Part shown: in pieces, positions 7,908 to 14,893 of the stretch
Position numbering within the stretch: position 1 is the stretch's first letter
Layout of the letters: the number at the start of each line of letters is the position of its first letter
Assembly (NCBI GenBank): GCA_964627995.1
Contig: CAZVLN010000047.1
Location: forward strand, 1-14,893
Reading direction: 5' to 3'
Length of the DNA: 14,893 nucleotides
DNA from: JAWLFI01 sp964627995
GTDB taxonomy: Bacteria; Bacteroidota; Bacteroidia; Chitinophagales; Saprospiraceae
Position numbers and translations under genes: made by a program
Notes under the pieces: generated by a model
The model's database searches: none
What the model was told of the DNA's origin: nothing
Seen by the model: the letters and a program-made list of their open reading frames with translations, nothing else

Positions 7908-7939
7908 TTTGTACGGTCTGAATAAAATCTGTATACTTG
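7908..7939 (+). promoter_or_regulatory. Candidate promoter of a plus-strand small RNA
   Basis: TTTG at 7908-7911 is followed after 20 nt by TATACTTG at 7932-7939, a seven-of-eight fit to TAnnTTTG with both elements at the canonical Bacteroidota spacing. No plus-strand protein gene lies downstream before the terminator at 7991-8028. Confidence 0.45.
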
Positions 7940-7946
7940 TATTAAA

Positions 7947-7954
7947 CAAATATA
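7947..7954 (-). promoter_or_regulatory. -7 box for dnaG
   Basis: The minus strand reads TATATTTG, an exact TAnnTTTG match, about 76 nt upstream of the dnaG ATG. No good -33 TTG is seen. Two GTGTTC direct repeats (plus strand 7972-7977 and 7985-7990, 13 bp apart) sit just upstream. The predicted start lies within a few bases of a plus-strand promoter facing the other way. Confidence 0.5.
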
Positions 7955-7990
7955 CGCATGTAAGAATTAGGGTGTTCTCATAGTGTGTTC

Positions 7991-8028
7991 GACCTCGTTG
8001 TCTTTTTAGATAGCGGGGTCTTTTTTTT
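7991..8028 (+). terminator. Strong plus-strand terminator with no plus-strand gene upstream
   Basis: The arms 7991-8003 and 8008-8020 form an uninterrupted 13-bp stem, including three G-T pairs, with a TTTT loop and eight T residues at 8021-8028. On the minus strand the three wobbles become A-C mismatches and no T-run follows, so the structure works only for plus-strand transcription. Its T-tract overlaps the stop codon of the yebC-family gene. Confidence 0.75.
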
Positions 8029-8794
8029 ACTCCTCATCTTTTTCATCTAGCATCTCTTCAATTTCATCCGTCATTGCCATATTATGATATACATTCTGAA
8101 CATCTTCATTATCTTCAAGTTCGTCAATGAGATTCATAATCTGACGAGCCTGATCAAGATCTACTTGAATGTCTGTTTTTGGAATACGTTCTAAAACAGC
8201 GCTTTTAGGTTCAATATTTAGTTCCTCCAACTTGGATTGCATATTTCCAAAATCCTCAAAAGCTACCGTTACAGTGATTTCTCCTGTTTCTTCGTCCTTA
8301 TCCAAATCTTCAGCTCCTCCATCAATCAAAGCCAATTCGAGTTCAGCTTTATCATATTCATCTATCGCTAGTGTAAAGATTCCCTTACGATCAAATAGGT
8401 AATCGACTGAACCACTTGTCCCGAGTGACCCTTCTTTTTTTGTAAATGTAGATCGCACGCTAGCTATTGTGCGATTGAGGTTGTCAGTCGTACATTCTAC
8501 AAATACAGCGATGCCATGTGGAGCATATCCCTCATAGGTAGGCTGGTGAATAGCCGCTCCATCGCTATCCAAAGCCTTTTTGATGGCCCGCTCAATATTA
8601 TCCTTGGGCATATTGGCCCCTTTTGCATTCGAAATGGCCAGGCGCAGACGGGGATTGAAATCGGGATCTCCACTGTCGCCCTCCTTTACAGCGACATTTA
8701 TCTCCTTAATCAAGCGCGAAAATATTTTAGAGCGTTTCGCATCCAATGCACCTTTCTTACGCTTTATTTTACTCCATTTGTTATGTCCGGCCAT
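8027..8794 (-). CDS. yebC: YebC/PmpR-family protein, 255 aa
   Basis: The family was long annotated as probable transcriptional regulators. Related mitochondrial TACO1 and some bacterial members act in translation, helping ribosomes through difficult sequences. Which role applies here cannot be told from sequence. The hallmark N-terminus MAGHNKWSKIKRKK is intact, followed by the RSKIFSRLIKEI helix, the N-x-P-K-D-N-I-E-R-A-I segment and the GYAPHG motif near residue 90. The C-terminus is strongly acidic (EEMLDEKDEE), a little more so than usual. Length is in the family range. Start ATG at 8794, with an exact -7 promoter box 23 bp upstream. No minus-strand terminator is seen after the stop, so read-through into the dnaG leader is possible. 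Confidence 0.96.
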   Translation of the reverse strand: MAGHNKWSKIKRKKGALDAKRSKIFSRLIKEINVAVKEGDSGDPDFNPRLRLAISNAKGANMPKDNIERAIKKALDSDGAAIHQPTYEGYAPHGIAVFVECTTDNLNRTIASVRSTFTKKEGSLGTSGSVDYLFDRKGIFTLAIDEYDKAELELALIDGGAEDLDKDEETGEITVTVAFEDFGNMQSKLEELNIEPKSAVLERIPKTDIQVDLDQARQIMNLIDELEDNEDVQNVYHNMAMTDEIEEMLDEKDEE

Positions 8795-8816
8795 TCTTGT
8801 CTTTTTATTACGATTC

Positions 8817-8824
8817 CAAAGGTA
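8817..8824 (-). promoter_or_regulatory. -7 box for the yebC-family gene
   Basis: The minus strand reads TACCTTTG, an exact TAnnTTTG match, ending 22 nt before the ATG at 8794. This predicts a leader of about 17 nt. A matching -33 TTG is not obvious. Confidence 0.6.
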
Positions 8825-8940
8825 CGTATTATACGAAAAATGAAGAATTTGGATAATTGGAAGATAAACTAATGACTTATTTGTTCTGGGGAAAAACTTT
8901 AGGAGTCAATTTTAATATTCATAAATGTTTCATGAGATAT

Positions 8941-8992
8941 TAAAAGCCGTGAAAGAGTAAGTTTTATCAGGTCGTAGTCACTCTTTCTTTTA
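8941..8992 (-). terminator. Possible terminator of the response-regulator operon
   Basis: An 8-bp perfect inverted repeat (GAAAGAGT 8951-8958 / ACTCTTTC 8980-8987) with a 21-nt loop is flanked by TAAAA and TTTTA that extend the pairing past a short bulge. It starts 22 bp beyond the regulator stop codon. On the minus strand the T-tract is short and displaced (acggcTTTTA), so intrinsic termination is uncertain. Confidence 0.35.
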
Positions 8993-9013
8993 AAGAATTT
9001 CTACCCATAGTAT

Positions 9014-9679
9014 TTAAATACGAAATACCTTTTTTATAGCCTGTGTTCGGGATTGTACTTGTAATTTGACGTATATTTTTTTTAAGTGTGTTTTGATCGT
9101 ATTTATTGACACATGTTTAGCATGAGCAATTTGTTCATTTGTCAAGCCTTTTGTTAAGGTGATCAGCACTTCATATTCGATTTTTGAAAGTGGCGAGCTA
9201 AGGCTATCATTAAGTTCATTTATAGTTAGCAGAGGGTCTATATTCTTTGTAGATGCACGATAACTGATGATTTGAATATTAGCGAGTACATCTTTTTTCT
9301 TAAAGGGCTTGGTTATATAGCCTTCTGGCAAAAGGGATTTAGCCTTTTCCAGAGTGGTCTTGTCAGAAAAAGATGTAATGAATAGAAAAGGAATCTGATA
9401 ACCGTCGTTGATAATCTCTGCAATATCAAAGCCAGACATACTTGGACTTAGGGCAATATCCAAAAGTGCCAAATCGACTTCACCTTTGCATAAAATATCT
9501 AAAGCCTGGCTGCCGTCATGAGCAATGCCTGCAATTCGATAGCCTTCTTTACGTAGGATCATTGCCAGATCTTCAGCAATCAAGGGCTCATCTTCTACGA
9601 TGAGAATACTTATTCCCGTTTTCTGACCATCTATCATTTCTTCCATTTTTGCCTCCAACTGATCCAAGAGCTTATCCAC
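9014..9679 (-). CDS. Response regulator, REC-LuxR type, 221 aa as read
   Basis: This is a cytoplasmic phospho-receiver with DNA-binding output, presumably the partner of the adjacent kinase. The receiver domain (about residues 23-140) has the acidic pair Glu29-Asp30 in VEDEP, the phosphoacceptor Asp74 in LLDIALSP, the conserved Thr in FITSFSD, and Lys in YITKPF. A LuxR/GerE-type helix-turn-helix occupies about 160-221 (LTNEQIAHAKHVSINTIKTHLKKIY). The start given is the GTG at 9679. An ATG at 9646 is another option and would still leave the receiver whole. The frame is open further upstream to a TAA near 9780, without an ATG. From 9719 down to 9680 it reads as a plausible Lys-rich linker, which suggests the true protein begins at 9828 and is interrupted by a one-base frameshift in an A6 run. 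Confidence 0.9.
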   Translation of the reverse strand: MDKLLDQLEAKMEEMIDGQKTGISILIVEDEPLIAEDLAMILRKEGYRIAGIAHDGSQALDILCKGEVDLALLDIALSPSMSGFDIAEIINDGYQIPFLFITSFSDKTTLEKAKSLLPEGYITKPFKKKDVLANIQIISYRASTKNIDPLLTINELNDSLSSPLSKIEYEVLITLTKGLTNEQIAHAKHVSINTIKTHLKKIYVKLQVQSRTQAIKKVFRI

Positions 9680-9828
9680 TGATTTTTTCGGCGATTGCTT
9701 CTTTGCAACAAGCTTTTTTGCTTGCGCAGGTGTTGGTCTACCATACGATCGATGGTTTCCAACTCTTCCGCATAGCTCTTAAGCTCACAATCTAAATTTT
9801 TCTTTTGTATCGAGATCACCTTTGCCAT
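9634..9828 (-). CDS. Short coiled-coil ORF, probable 5' part of the split response regulator (64 aa)
   Basis: The ATG at 9828 shares its A with the stop codon of the histidine kinase (TAATG), a strong sign of translational coupling. The first 38 or so residues (opening MAKVISIQKK, with LKSYAEELETIDRM further on) look like genuine coding sequence forming a charged amphipathic helix. After the A6 run, the residues in this frame (SNRRKNQWISSWISW) look like a shadow reading, while the response-regulator frame becomes plausible (KLVAKKQSPKK). Adding one A to the run would join the two into a response regulator of about 271 residues with an N-terminal coiled-coil arm. The alternatives are a small independent coupled peptide, or simply the leader of a regulator that restarts internally. 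Confidence 0.5.
   Translation of the reverse strand: MAKVISIQKKNLDCELKSYAEELETIDRMVDQHLRKQKSLLQRSNRRKNQWISSWISWRQKWKK
9714..9719 (-). other. A6 homopolymer at the apparent frameshift point
   Basis: Six consecutive A residues on the minus strand mark where the coding-like frame switches from the upstream coiled-coil ORF to the response-regulator frame. A seventh A restores a continuous frame (Lys-Gln-Lys-Lys-Leu-Val). Candidate causes are sequencing error, a true mutation, RNA polymerase slippage or ribosomal frameshifting. In the zero frame the codons are CAA AAA AGC, a poor classic -1 slippery heptamer. Confidence 0.5.
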
Positions 9829-11747
9829 TAGGCTGCTTTTTTATATTTCGAGATCTGAAGTAATATTCGACTTCCTTGCTTGTTCTCAACTTTGATCTCT
9901 GCTTGTAATTTATTCTGAAAGGCCTGGATTAATTTGTTTCCAAAATTCGGAGAATTGAAGAATTCTTCAGGATTCATACCGACGCCATTATCTCTGATTT
10001 CTAACTTGAGCGATCCATCTTCTTCCCAGAGCCCGAAATACAAACGATTCTGCTCTCCCTTTTGTAGGAATGCATGTTTCAATACATTACTAATCAATTC
10101 ATTGGCGATAAGGCCAAGAGGTATCATAGTTTCTACATCCAACTCAATGGGATCGACTTTCAATTCTAAATCGATTTGCTCATCATCGACCTGATAAGAG
10201 TCAAGTAAACCCTCAATCAAACTAATGAAATATTCCTGGGCGTCAATACTGGTCAGGCCATCTTCCCGGTATAGATTCTGATGGATTAATGCCATGGAGG
10301 AAACCCTATTTTTTCCTTCCAGGATGGCTTTCAAAGCTTCTTCATCCGATATATACTGAGATTGAAGATTGAGAAGGCTGGACACTACCTGCAGGTTATT
10401 CTTGACCCGATGATGAATCTCACGTAATAGGATCTCCTTATCCTTCAAGGCCTGTCTAACCTTGTCATTTTGCTTTTGCAGTAATTGATTTTGCTTTCGA
10501 TTTTGAAACGCTAAATAGCCGATCAAGCCCAGCAATAAAATTAAAAATACGGCAGTCATGATATAAGCATTTCTTTGTTTGCGGGTACGAACCAACTCTG
10601 CTTCCTGAGCTTCTTCTCGCACTTGCGCTAAAGCAAGTTCTTGTTCTTTTTGTGCAGTTCGGTATTTTTTTTCCAACTCCAGAAGCTGTTGCACTTCCTT
10701 TTCATCGTTAAGTTCATCTTTCAGTTGAACTACTTTTTGCAAAGCCAGAAGGGCTTTACCTGTTTGGCCTAAGCCTGCGTATGCTTCTTGAAACATTGAA
10801 AGAATTATTAGACTATCCGATTTGTTGCCAAGCGATGTGTTGATGCTTTCAAGGACCTGAATTGCTTTTAAATGATTCGCTTGATTAATGTGCAAACGCG
10901 CCAGTTTTTGTTGGATTCGAAAATTTGCCTGAATGAAGTCCAAGCGTTCATTTTCTGATAATAATTGCGTAAAAAAGTTAATCTGCTGAGAGACAGAAAA
11001 CTCTTCCGGAGGCGAAATTCCATGACTGAGCATTTTTTTGCGACTGTTGGGCATAATATCATAATAGGCTTTATTATAATAGGCGTATTCTTCTGGATCA
11101 GCCCTCTTTAGAGATAAACCCTGCAACCTATTTAGCACATAAGCAATGTCTGTTCTTTTATCACCCTTTTTAACTATAGAATATGCCTTATCCAGATATT
11201 CCTTTGCTTTATTGAGGTCCCCAAATTGAAGGTATAGCGAATGCCAGTGGTCATAGAGCGACCATAAATAATAGCGCTGCTTTGGCGGTCTTGTTTGATA
11301 CCAACTTTCTGCCTTGCTTAGGTAGTGTACGGCAGAGTCCAAAGACTCCAGCTTTTTATAGAATCGCCCCATCATTTTGTACACTTGCCCTTTTCGGAAA
11401 TAATCTACCTCATTCATCTTCTGAATAGCTTCTTTCAACCTGTGCAATGCTTCCTCTGTATTTCCGGACATATCAATTGCGTTAGCTATTTCATAAATTG
11501 CAGCAATTTCTAATTCTAAAAGATCTTTGTCTCGAGCAGTCAATAGAGCTTTATTGAATATTTCGATCGAAGACTCCACCTGATTATATCTTCTGAGCTG
11601 TGTGCCTGCATCAAGCGCTACACGACAATATTGGGACGGATCTTGTATCGTGTCTAAGCGTGCATTTATAGTATCAACGTCAGGAGGCTGAGCATCTATC
11701 GTCAATGCGGCTATAAAAAGTCCAATAACAAGAAGTAGGTGCTTCAT
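9828..11747 (-). CDS. TPR-containing sensor histidine kinase (HisKA_2 type), 639 aa
   Basis: This is a membrane sensor kinase. It has a signal peptide (MKHLLLVIGLFIAALTIDA), then about 320 residues of tetratricopeptide-like helical repeats predicted to lie in the periplasm. A charged coiled coil (about 340-393) follows, then one transmembrane helix around residues 394-417 (IMTAVFLILLLGLIGYLAF). The cytoplasmic part has a short coiled coil and a HisKA_2 dimerisation box, LREIHHRVKNNLQ, with His445 as the likely phosphorylation site. The GHKL ATPase domain shows N-E-L-I-S-N in the N box and IRDNGVGM in the G1 box. This layout is common in Bacteroidota; the TPR region probably detects an envelope ligand or protein partner. 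Its ATG overlaps the upstream esterase stop as TAATG, and its own stop overlaps the following ATG the same way, tying it into the operon. Confidence 0.94.
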   Translation of the reverse strand: MKHLLLVIGLFIAALTIDAQPPDVDTINARLDTIQDPSQYCRVALDAGTQLRRYNQVESSIEIFNKALLTARDKDLLELEIAAIYEIANAIDMSGNTEEALHRLKEAIQKMNEVDYFRKGQVYKMMGRFYKKLESLDSAVHYLSKAESWYQTRPPKQRYYLWSLYDHWHSLYLQFGDLNKAKEYLDKAYSIVKKGDKRTDIAYVLNRLQGLSLKRADPEEYAYYNKAYYDIMPNSRKKMLSHGISPPEEFSVSQQINFFTQLLSENERLDFIQANFRIQQKLARLHINQANHLKAIQVLESINTSLGNKSDSLIILSMFQEAYAGLGQTGKALLALQKVVQLKDELNDEKEVQQLLELEKKYRTAQKEQELALAQVREEAQEAELVRTRKQRNAYIMTAVFLILLLGLIGYLAFQNRKQNQLLQKQNDKVRQALKDKEILLREIHHRVKNNLQVVSSLLNLQSQYISDEEALKAILEGKNRVSSMALIHQNLYREDGLTSIDAQEYFISLIEGLLDSYQVDDEQIDLELKVDPIELDVETMIPLGLIANELISNVLKHAFLQKGEQNRLYFGLWEEDGSLKLEIRDNGVGMNPEEFFNSPNFGNKLIQAFQNKLQAEIKVENKQGSRILLQISKYKKAA

Positions 11748-12718
11748 TACTCAAGTGTATATTGCATAAACCACGGCCAGATCAGCTCGACTGCCCGCAC
11801 ATTCTGCGGGTTATTGTTCCCATTCGGATATCTGTGTTGCAAGCCGTTAACTACCACATAAACCAAACCCTGACTTCCGTTGTCAAGCGTATTCGAAAAG
11901 GAGATCTGATTGTATTTAGGTGGCATAGGCATTTCCGAATAGCTACTGTCTAAAGATAACATATCCAGTAGATTTTCTGTCCATTCCCATGCAGTTGGTA
12001 TCGCAAAAAGATCAATCGCTTGCACAGGTAACTCTGACATTAGTTCAAAGGCTGCTATAGTCCGGTCATCACGAGTACCGGAAAGAATGTGAAAAGGCGG
12101 TATCCGGTCCCCTTCTATAGGAATAAAAATCGGAATCCCTATATTTCCAGACGAAGAAAAAGCTGCAAATGTATCTGACATTTCCGGGATCAATCTTGAC
12201 TTTACAAATCCGCCACCATTTGAAAATCCACTCACATAGATTCTTTTTTCATCAATAGCGAAACTCTCCTTACAGAGTTGAATCATTTCCTTGAAAAATG
12301 GAATATCATCTTTTATATCCGTTCCGGGTACTACATCATTTTCTAATCCTTCTGAACTCCATTTTGTGCTCAAACGGCCGTTATTTTCTTCTATTGGGTA
12401 TTCCAATGCTGTTGGAAATACTGCAATAAAATCCTCTTGTTCTGCCATTTGTACCCAGCCACTAATGTTGTAAAATTTTTGTCCTGTTCCAGTGGAGCCA
12501 TGCAACATGAATACCATGGGAACTTTTTCTTCCCGGGTGTATGATTCCGGAACGTGAATCAGAAAATTACGCTCGCTACCATCTATCTCCATATTGAATT
12601 CATTGTGACCGATTTGCCATTCCAACGGTATTATATCGGGCATATCATTCTCGTCACAAGAGGTGAAAAGCAATAAAGGCATCAGAAATAATGTAAGTAT
12701 GGTCTTAGTTTTCATCAT
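11747..12718 (-). CDS. Lipoprotein esterase, PHB depolymerase/feruloyl esterase-like, 323 aa
   Basis: This is a predicted surface- or periplasm-anchored alpha/beta-hydrolase acting on an ester substrate that the sequence does not identify. The signal peptide ends in a lipobox, FTSC, with Cys21 lipidated, followed by DEND. The hydrolase domain opens with R-N-F-L-I-H-V-P and has the oxyanion-hole segment MLHGSTG (His73-Gly74). The nucleophile elbow GFSNG holds Ser166, SGTRDD provides a likely acid (Asp217 or Asp218), and NGLQHRYPNG supplies catalytic His295 in the position of the family's G-x-H-x-W-P-G motif. This matches the LpqC/PHB-depolymerase and ferulic-esterase group. The ATG directly follows the upstream stop codon with no gap (TAAATGATG), so a second ATG one codon later is equally possible. 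Co-expression with a FISUMP lipoprotein and a two-component system points to a regulated envelope function. Confidence 0.88.
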   Translation of the reverse strand: MMKTKTILTLFLMPLLLFTSCDENDMPDIIPLEWQIGHNEFNMEIDGSERNFLIHVPESYTREEKVPMVFMLHGSTGTGQKFYNISGWVQMAEQEDFIAVFPTALEYPIEENNGRLSTKWSSEGLENDVVPGTDIKDDIPFFKEMIQLCKESFAIDEKRIYVSGFSNGGGFVKSRLIPEMSDTFAAFSSSGNIGIPIFIPIEGDRIPPFHILSGTRDDRTIAAFELMSELPVQAIDLFAIPTAWEWTENLLDMLSLDSSYSEMPMPPKYNQISFSNTLDNGSQGLVYVVVNGLQHRYPNGNNNPQNVRAVELIWPWFMQYTLE

Positions 12719-14842
12719 TTAATCTTTTACGCATCTGCAGACTAAACCAGTTAATTTTGGCGTGCGTAGTTCTAAATAGGTTCCATTTGCTTTCACTGCT
12801 ATGGCTTTTGCTCCTTCAGAAGCTTCAAAACTTCCGGTAGATTCGTCCACTACATCTCGAGTCCACAAGATTGCAAGCAAATCATCGTTTTCCAATATGC
12901 TGTTTGAGAAATAACTTTCTTCTTGGCCTAATAATTTCCAACGTTGAAATTGGCCGGTAGGCAAAAGGTTAAATCCATTAGATTCTTCTTCTGTGATATT
13001 TCCGTAACGACGTAATCCGGGTGCCATTAAAGGTCTGACAGTACCATAAATGTCTTTTTCGGCTTCAAATAAATTGATCCACTCTTGCAGGCTTGGTACA
13101 TGCCAACCATCAGGGCAAATGCCCCTATTATCTTCTCCCGGAAGCAATTCATCATAAGTGTAATACCGACCCAAATCCAGGCATAAATTTGGATTGTCTG
13201 AATGGCAAGCACCTAAAGTCTCTCCGGCATGATATAAAAGCGGCGAGTTCATCCAGGTTTTTCCATCGGCCATTTCCATAAAACAATATTGCTGACCATC
13301 GCGCGCATCGGAAAAGGGCGGAGCAGCGCAATATGCTCTTACATCGCATGGGTTTGAGCGTTTGACCTCAATGCGACAGGAAGATCGGCCAATATCCCTA
13401 AATGTAAATTCATCGAAATTACTCATACGCGCGGCAAGAAGGGTACGGCTGTGTTGTTGATTATAAGCAAACTTGCCAAGGTCTTGATCATTTAGAAACA
13501 ATTTAAAACCCTCACTACTTCCATTATTAGAGTTGCAAAAGAAGCTTAACTCCAGACGTTCAGTCTGTTCTGCACATTCTATTTGAAGGTCATAATCTAG
13601 AAAACGAACATCACAAGGCAGTACCAGAGTAGTATCGTATAAACCTAGGCTAGGCTCACCTAATTCAAATGCAAGCTCACGTTCTAGCCCATATTCAGGT
13701 GATGAAAATAGGGTTTGCGCCAATCCTACTTCAATTGGAAACTTTAAATCGGCCGTTACATTTGCAACCAGTTCTCCTGCTTGAAAATCGGTCGAAATAC
13801 CGGCACTGAATACCGGACCACCAATTTTAAAAAAAGCATTAAATAGATCAAATAAATTATATACGGTTGCTTGAAAATTCCAGACGACGCCTGCTGAGAC
13901 TTCACCTTGCCCCTGAATTTCTTCAAAGACAATATTGTACTGAAAATCTTCAAGGTCCTGGTTTTGATTTTGATACTCTACCGCTGCATAAGGTGCTGGA
14001 ATGCTATCCGGCGCCAGTTTGAAAATTAAATCAATAGGCTGTGAATTGGTAAACGATTGAACGACGTCTATACCTCCTTGAATATCCACCTCGCCAAAGG
14101 TTTCCATGACCAGTTGAATATTAACTGGGATTGCGCCATTAGGAGGTACAGGAATCACAAAACTAAAAATCGGAATGCCCTCTGCTTTCACTTCAGCCGA
14201 GCCTTTTGCATTGGCAAAAATGCTTGAAATTAACTCTGGCCCAAATTGTGCATTTCGGATACCAAAACGAAATGAATGGAAAATGCGGTTTTCGAGATCA
14301 ACATTTAGTTCAAACACATACTCGCCATTGATACCAAAAGAAGGCTCCATACTGAGGCTTTCATTGGTCCCACCAAATTTCAGATCTACAAACCCAAATT
14401 TTTGCCTTTGAATAGTAAATTCCTTTTGCAATCCCTCCTCATAAGCGTGATAACTAAAGTCAATATCGATACGTTTATAAGCCTCATCGAGCGCCGCATC
14501 GGTGACATTTAAAATTAATAGATTCTCTTCTTTGCGAACACTTTCAACCTTTTTTATGGCTCCATTCGGTAATAACGAGATTGGAGGGACAACCAGCACA
14601 CTGCCTTCTGTGAGCTGGTTTGCTTTAGGAAAAGCATCTGAAAAAACCCACTCCCCCTTATCTGCAGACAAAAGAAAAGTTTCCCACCGATCACTTTGCA
14701 ATGCCTCATCAGTCAGTATAGCTTTCTGGCTTCTTATCTCCATGCCTTTATTGATGGGTGCAGGATGGTCTAGATTAAATTCATCTCGTGTACAAGAGAA
14801 GAATAAAACTGTAAGTAAGATAATTAGAGATCGTATTTTCAT
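12719..14842 (-). CDS. FISUMP-domain lipoprotein with large uncharacterised N-terminal region, 707 aa
   Basis: The protein starts with a short signal peptide ending in FFSC (Cys17, lipidated), followed by TRDEFN. The C-terminal 200 residues fit the FISUMP domain (Fibrobacter succinogenes major paralogous domain): a QYCFMEMADGKTWM opening, a GRYYTYDELLP segment, ICPDGWHVPSLQEW, and a closing GLVCRCVKD. Several Cys residues could form disulfides. The first 450 or so residues are beta-rich, without internal repeats or motifs I recognise, and contain many polar, Gly and Pro turns. They are probably one or more extracellular beta-sandwich domains. Role unknown; adhesion or polymer binding at the cell surface is a guess. 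It is the first gene of the operon in this window. Its promoter is not visible in the 51 bases upstream, so it may lie beyond the edge. Confidence 0.85.
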   Translation of the reverse strand: MKIRSLIILLTVLFFSCTRDEFNLDHPAPINKGMEIRSQKAILTDEALQSDRWETFLLSADKGEWVFSDAFPKANQLTEGSVLVVPPISLLPNGAIKKVESVRKEENLLILNVTDAALDEAYKRIDIDFSYHAYEEGLQKEFTIQRQKFGFVDLKFGGTNESLSMEPSFGINGEYVFELNVDLENRIFHSFRFGIRNAQFGPELISSIFANAKGSAEVKAEGIPIFSFVIPVPPNGAIPVNIQLVMETFGEVDIQGGIDVVQSFTNSQPIDLIFKLAPDSIPAPYAAVEYQNQNQDLEDFQYNIVFEEIQGQGEVSAGVVWNFQATVYNLFDLFNAFFKIGGPVFSAGISTDFQAGELVANVTADLKFPIEVGLAQTLFSSPEYGLERELAFELGEPSLGLYDTTLVLPCDVRFLDYDLQIECAEQTERLELSFFCNSNNGSSEGFKLFLNDQDLGKFAYNQQHSRTLLAARMSNFDEFTFRDIGRSSCRIEVKRSNPCDVRAYCAAPPFSDARDGQQYCFMEMADGKTWMNSPLLYHAGETLGACHSDNPNLCLDLGRYYTYDELLPGEDNRGICPDGWHVPSLQEWINLFEAEKDIYGTVRPLMAPGLRRYGNITEEESNGFNLLPTGQFQRWKLLGQEESYFSNSILENDDLLAILWTRDVVDESTGSFEASEGAKAIAVKANGTYLELRTPKLTGLVCRCVKD

Positions 14843-14893
14843 TATTCAGGATTTAATTCAAGTGTGTTGCTCCAGGTAGACTTGTTTCCATTG

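Larger units (their letters stand above)
7944..8028 (+). ncRNA. Candidate small RNA between dnaG and yebC, about 85 nt
   Basis: A two-element promoter (7908-7939) and a strong terminator (7991-8028) bracket about 85 nt with no sensible open frame; the only ATG, at 7958, is followed immediately by TAA. I infer a short untranslated transcript starting near 7944. Both flanking genes are on the minus strand, so the plus-strand terminator is otherwise unexplained. The 3' end of the RNA would pair with the last few bases of the yebC-family gene, and its 5' end overlaps the dnaG promoter. No known RNA family is recognised. The 5' end is a prediction. Confidence 0.4.

Noticed and set aside
7981..8020. 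tRNA-like T-loop (GTTCGA) in the dnaG-yebC gap
   Set aside because: No acceptor, D or anticodon arm can be built around it. The downstream stem is a terminator.
8516..8872. Plus-strand frame of 118 codons over the yebC 5' end
   Set aside because: It is antisense to a strongly conserved family member and spans that gene's promoter; nothing suggests it is translated.
9711..9722. Classic -1 programmed ribosomal frameshift heptamer
   Set aside because: The zero-frame codons CAA AAA AGC re-pair poorly after a -1 slip, unlike A-AAA-AAG. Polymerase slippage or an indel explains the frame change better.

Overview
The window looks like ordinary chromosome from a member of the Bacteroidota. Evidence: exact or near-exact TAnnTTTG promoter boxes upstream of several genes, A/T-rich leaders without Shine-Dalgarno sequences, several Cys-anchored lipoproteins, a WG-repeat protein, a FISUMP-domain lipoprotein, and a periplasmic-TPR histidine kinase with a HisKA_2-type His box. 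A member of the Saprospiria is my guess, not something the sequence proves. No tRNA, rRNA, CRISPR array or transposase was found.

Layout. Bases 1-333 carry no gene. They hold a heptamer tandem array (1-55), a very GC-rich block made of back-to-back perfect hairpins (about 76-240), and the terminator of lpdA (273-307). Then come lpdA (-), a WG-repeat lipoprotein (-) and a small secreted protein (+). The last two overlap head to head by 26 bp. Next is a plus-strand pair, coaD (TTG start) and a 1-pyrroline-5-carboxylate dehydrogenase gene, closed by a strong terminator. dnaG and a yebC-family gene follow on the minus strand. Their intergenic region contains what looks like an independent plus-strand small RNA with its own promoter and terminator.

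The right-hand 5.8 kb (9014-14842) is one tightly packed minus-strand operon. In transcription order it holds a FISUMP-domain lipoprotein, a lipoprotein esterase of the PHB-depolymerase/feruloyl-esterase type, a TPR-containing sensor histidine kinase, a short coiled-coil ORF, and a REC-LuxR response regulator. Every junction has zero gap or a TAATG stop/start overlap. Its promoter probably lies at or beyond the right edge. The arrangement suggests an envelope protein and a surface hydrolase co-expressed with the two-component system that may sense or control their activity; this is inference.

The most notable points are: (1) the response-regulator frame is split at an A6 run, and one extra A would fuse the upstream coiled-coil ORF to the regulator; (2) the candidate small RNA between dnaG and yebC; (3) the GC-rich multi-hairpin element beside the heptamer array; (4) the compact lipoprotein/esterase/two-component operon. 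The remaining genes are housekeeping.
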